Assembly: GCF_900116605.1 (NCBI RefSeq)
Contig: NZ_FPBC01000001.1
Span: 868,001-932,000 of the forward strand
Length of the DNA: 64,000 bases
Direction: 5' to 3'
From: Pseudomonas marincola
GTDB taxonomy: Bacteria; Pseudomonadota; Gammaproteobacteria; Pseudomonadales; Pseudomonadaceae
Part shown: positions 59,840 through 64,000 of the stretch, one piece after another
Numbering within the stretch: position 1 is the stretch's first letter
Layout of the letters: each line of letters opens with the position of its first letter
Program-made: the position numbers and the translations under genes
Notes under the pieces: generated by a model
What the model was told of the DNA's origin: nothing
The model's input: only the letters and a program-made list of their open reading frames with translations
The model's database searches: none

Positions 59840-60427
59840 ATGCCTTTCACCCTGCTCCAGCCTTGCGAGTACAGCGAGGAAATCCGTAAAAGCCGCTTCG
59901 TTGCCTACGCCGCCCCCGTCACCAGCGCCGAACAGGCGCAAGCGTTTATCAGCCAGCACAGCGATGCCAGCGCCTCGCATAACTGCTGGGCCTGGAAGGT
60001 CGGCCAGCAATATCGTTTCAGTGACGACGGCGAGCCCGGCGGAACTGCAGGCCGGCCCATTCTCAGCGCAATTGAAGGCCAGGATTGCGATCAGGTCGCA
60101 GTGCTGGTGATTCGCTGGTACGGCGGCATTCAGCTTGGTACTGGCGGCCTCGCCCGCGCCTACGGCGGCAGCGCGAACAAATGCCTGCAGGCCGCCGAGC
60201 GCAAGGAGTTGGTCAAGCGCACGCAGTGCAGTTGCCATTGTCACTTCAGCGAACTGGCGCTATTCAAATCCCGCCTGCAGGATGACCCGGACTTCGTACT
60301 GGAAAGCGAAACATTCAATGCCGAAGGCGCCACCCTGCAACTGGCCGTGGTCGATGCCCGCATCGATGAACTGGCTATACTGCTGGCTGATATCAGCCGA
60401 GGTCGCGCAGTTCTGCAACGCCAATGA
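59840..60427 (+). CDS. yigZ: YigZ/IMPACT (UPF0029) family protein
   Basis: A 195-residue protein with the family hallmarks HNCWAWKVG, FSDDGEPGGTAGRPIL and VIRWYGGIQLGTGGLARAYG (residues about 45-108) and a C-terminal domain. The role of YigZ in bacteria is not settled; eukaryotic IMPACT relatives affect translation control. The stop overlaps the DUF922 gene start by 4 nt (ATGA). Confidence 0.95.
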   Translation: MPFTLLQPCEYSEEIRKSRFVAYAAPVTSAEQAQAFISQHSDASASHNCWAWKVGQQYRFSDDGEPGGTAGRPILSAIEGQDCDQVAVLVIRWYGGIQLGTGGLARAYGGSANKCLQAAERKELVKRTQCSCHCHFSELALFKSRLQDDPDFVLESETFNAEGATLQLAVVDARIDELAILLADISRGRAVLQRQ

Positions 60428-60981
60428 AACCCTGCCTGTTGCTGTTGCTCGTTTTCGCCCTGCCCCTGCGCGCAGAGGTACAGCAGCAACTTGAGCAAAC
60501 ACCCTACATTGCCTGGGGCACGAGCCAGCCAACGCTCGGCGCCGTGCTGCGTGGCGCTACGCCGATTACGTTTGGCGGGCAGCGCTTCATCGGATATACC
60601 CGCTGGGACATCAGTTGGCGTTTCTTTTGGTATCAGCAAAGCAACGGCCGCTGCCAGCTACGCCATCCCGTGACCCGCCTGAACGCACAAATGACCCTGC
60701 CCGATCTGCGTGGCGGCAACAGCCAGATACATGCTCAATTTGACCAATACTTACGCGCGCTGAAACGACATGAAATGGGCCATTACGCCATCGCTCAGGC
60801 CGCCGCCAGCGCCATCGACGAGCGCCTGCGAACGCTGCCCGAACAAGTCGATTGCAACACTTTGCAGCGGGTGGCCAATGAACAGGCGCAAGGCATTCTT
60901 GAGCACTACAGGCAACAGGAATTCGACTACGACCTGCAAACCGGACATGGCACATCGCAGGGCGCGGTACTGCCTGACTGA
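60424..60981 (+). CDS. DUF922 putative secreted zinc metalloprotease
   Basis: A 185-residue protein with signal peptide MKPCLLLLLVFALPLRA and the metallopeptidase motif HEMGH (residues about 118-122, ALKRHEMGHYAIAQ). DUF922 proteins are predicted secreted zinc-dependent proteases of unknown target. Translationally coupled to yigZ. The 191-bp gap that follows carries the sigma-54-type element. Confidence 0.9.
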   Translation: MKPCLLLLLVFALPLRAEVQQQLEQTPYIAWGTSQPTLGAVLRGATPITFGGQRFIGYTRWDISWRFFWYQQSNGRCQLRHPVTRLNAQMTLPDLRGGNSQIHAQFDQYLRALKRHEMGHYAIAQAAASAIDERLRTLPEQVDCNTLQRVANEQAQGILEHYRQQEFDYDLQTGHGTSQGAVLPD

Positions 60982-60988
60982 CGCGTGA

Positions 60989-62747
<1,759 letters not shown>

Positions 62748-62757
62748 CGGAGTTTTT

Positions 62758-63864
62758 ATGTTGTTATCCCTCGAACCTCGCGGCCAGCAATCGCGCGCGA
62801 TGCTCTGGTTATCACCGGTGCTGGCAGCCGTACTGACGCTCATCAGCGGTTCGCTGCTGTTTCTGGCACTCGGCCACGACCCGTTGGAAACCCTGCACAC
62901 CCTGTTAATCGCACCGCTCAGCGACTGGTACGGCGTCTCCGAACTGCTGGTCAAAGCCCTGCCGATTCTGCTCTGTGCACTGGGCCTGGCGGTGGCGTAT
63001 CAGGCGCGCATCTGGAACATCGGCGCAGAAGGCCAACTGCTGATCGGCGCACTCGCCGGCAGCGCGGTGGCGGTCAATATCATCGACTGGGAAAGCCAAT
63101 GGGCACTGGCGCTGGTCATCATCAGCGGGATTGTTGCGGGCGCGGCGTGGGGCGGTTTAACCGCCTGGCTGCGTACACAATTCAACGCCAATGAAATCCT
63201 CACCAGCATCATGCTCAACTACATCGCACTGAACCTGTTGCTGTTCTTCGTCCACGGTGCGCTGAAAGACCCGGCGGGATACAACTTCCCCGAGTCCGCC
63301 ATGTTCGGCGATGCCAGCCGCCTGCCGGTACTCAGCGAAGATGGCCGGGTGCATGCCGGTTTGTACTTCGCCTTGCTGGCGCTGGTGGCGGTGTGGGTAT
63401 TGCTGCACAAGAGCTTTCTCGGCTTTCAGGTAAAAGTGCTCGGACTGGACCGCCGCGCTGCAGGTTTTGTTGGCTTTCGCGAGAAGCGTCTGGTCTGGTT
63501 CGCACTGCTGGTCAGTGGCGGCCTGGCCGGGCTTGCCGGAGTGGGTGAAGTGGCTGGCCCAATCGGCCAGTTGGTGCCGCAGGTTTCCCCCGGTTATGGC
63601 TACGCAGCAATCACCGTGGCCTTCCTCGGCCGTTTGAATCCAATTGGCATTGTGTTCTCCAGTTTGCTCATGGCGCTGCTGTATCTGGGCGGGGAAAACG
63701 CGCAGATGAACATGAACCTGCCGCAGGCAATCACTCAGCTGTTTCAGGGCATGATGCTGTTCTTCCTGCTCGCCTGCGACGTGCTGATCATGTATCGCCC
63801 ACGGCTCAAGGCCGGTCTGTTCAAACGCTCATCAGCCGCGGTTAGCAACGAGGCGGCGGTATGA
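62758..63864 (+). CDS. ABC transporter permease (nucleoside type, first subunit)
   Basis: A 368-residue integral membrane protein of the BPD_transp_2 family with about ten hydrophobic segments, GAEGQLLIGALAGSAVAV and ANEILTSIMLNYIALNLLLF being characteristic, and GYGYAAITVAFLGRLNPIGI near the end. It corresponds to YufP/NupP. The start follows the ATPase stop by 10 nt; GGAG lies 8 nt upstream. Confidence 0.93.
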   Translation: MLLSLEPRGQQSRAMLWLSPVLAAVLTLISGSLLFLALGHDPLETLHTLLIAPLSDWYGVSELLVKALPILLCALGLAVAYQARIWNIGAEGQLLIGALAGSAVAVNIIDWESQWALALVIISGIVAGAAWGGLTAWLRTQFNANEILTSIMLNYIALNLLLFFVHGALKDPAGYNFPESAMFGDASRLPVLSEDGRVHAGLYFALLALVAVWVLLHKSFLGFQVKVLGLDRRAAGFVGFREKRLVWFALLVSGGLAGLAGVGEVAGPIGQLVPQVSPGYGYAAITVAFLGRLNPIGIVFSSLLMALLYLGGENAQMNMNLPQAITQLFQGMMLFFLLACDVLIMYRPRLKAGLFKRSSAAVSNEAAV

Positions 63865-63906
63865 ATCTTCTTCTCTCTCTGGCCCGTATTTGCAAGGTTC
63901 AAGCGC

Positions 63907-64000
63907 ATGGATATTGATCTGCTGACTAACATTTTCTACGCCATGGTGCGCACGGGCACGCCTCTGCTTCTGGTCGCGCTCGGTGAACTGGTGTGCGAGA
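63907..64000 (+). CDS. ABC transporter permease (nucleoside type, second subunit), 5' part only
   Basis: Thirty-one codons from ATG 63907 to the window edge, reading MDIDLLTNIFYAMVRTGTPL and then LLVALGELVCE. This is the usual N-terminus of the second permease of YufO-P-Q-type transporters (LRxGTPLLLAALG). AAGG lies 9-12 nt upstream. An earlier ATG at 63861 leads to a stop after 18 codons and is not used. Confidence 0.85.
   Translation, partial: MDIDLLTNIFYAMVRTGTPLLLVALGELVCE

Overview
The window looks like a Pseudomonas chromosome: moderately high GC, a complete beta-alanine locus in the order known from P. aeruginosa (regulator / bauA-bauB-bauC), hmgA, and a RutR-type regulator close to a nucleobase-type ABC transporter. 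No rRNA, tRNA, insertion sequence or CRISPR array was recognised. The species assignment is inference from gene content.

Layout. (1) 1-7034: a catabolic module with a TRAP transporter operon (minus strand, running off the left edge), a divergent GntR/FadR-type regulator, and three overlapping or adjacent genes for an arylmalonate-decarboxylase/maleate-isomerase-like enzyme, a dihydropyrimidinase-type amidohydrolase and a 2-oxopentenoate-hydratase-family protein. (2) 7044-34726: the dominant feature, a five-gene minus-strand operon (TolC-like lipoprotein, short HlyD adaptor, GAF-HlyD adaptor, PqqD-like/M50/HlyD membrane protein, giant surface protein). The giant gene would encode about 7235 residues but is split by a frameshift at a run of five C at 16018-16022. 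Its product has an N-terminal LEPR-x-LL motif and DUF4347, then a hierarchical array of cadherin/VCBS-like repeats. No ABC ATPase accompanies the cassette and no RTX nonapeptides are seen, so it differs from the LapA/RTX type I systems. This is the best candidate in the window for an under-described system. (3) 34727-44165: mostly housekeeping and accessory genes (hmgA, Tsx-like channel, DMT permease, LEA-type lipoprotein, diguanylate cyclase, glycine-zipper protein, YjdM, periplasmic solute-binding protein, small lipoprotein, YHS protein, NYN-domain protein). (4) 44535-51871: a TRAP transporter / three-subunit FAD-[2Fe-2S] amine or D-amino-acid dehydrogenase / RidA operon with a divergent LysR regulator, flanked on both sides by related non-coding repeat sequence. 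(5) 52166-56456: the bau locus. (6) 56616-64000: a Tat-type aldo/keto reductase, an ATP/ADP-translocase-like MFS carrier, a RutR-like TetR regulator, YigZ, a DUF922 protein and a nucleoside/nucleobase ABC transporter preceded by a good sigma-54-type promoter match; the transporter runs off the right edge.

How the parts work together. Modules 1 and 4 both pair high-affinity TRAP uptake with soluble enzymes and a divergent regulator, which suggests scavenging of small carboxylated or nitrogenous compounds. The bau genes turn beta-alanine, an end product of uracil breakdown, into acetyl-CoA, and the RutR-like regulator plus ABC transporter fit pyrimidine or purine use. The giant adhesin operon is probably for attachment or biofilm formation.
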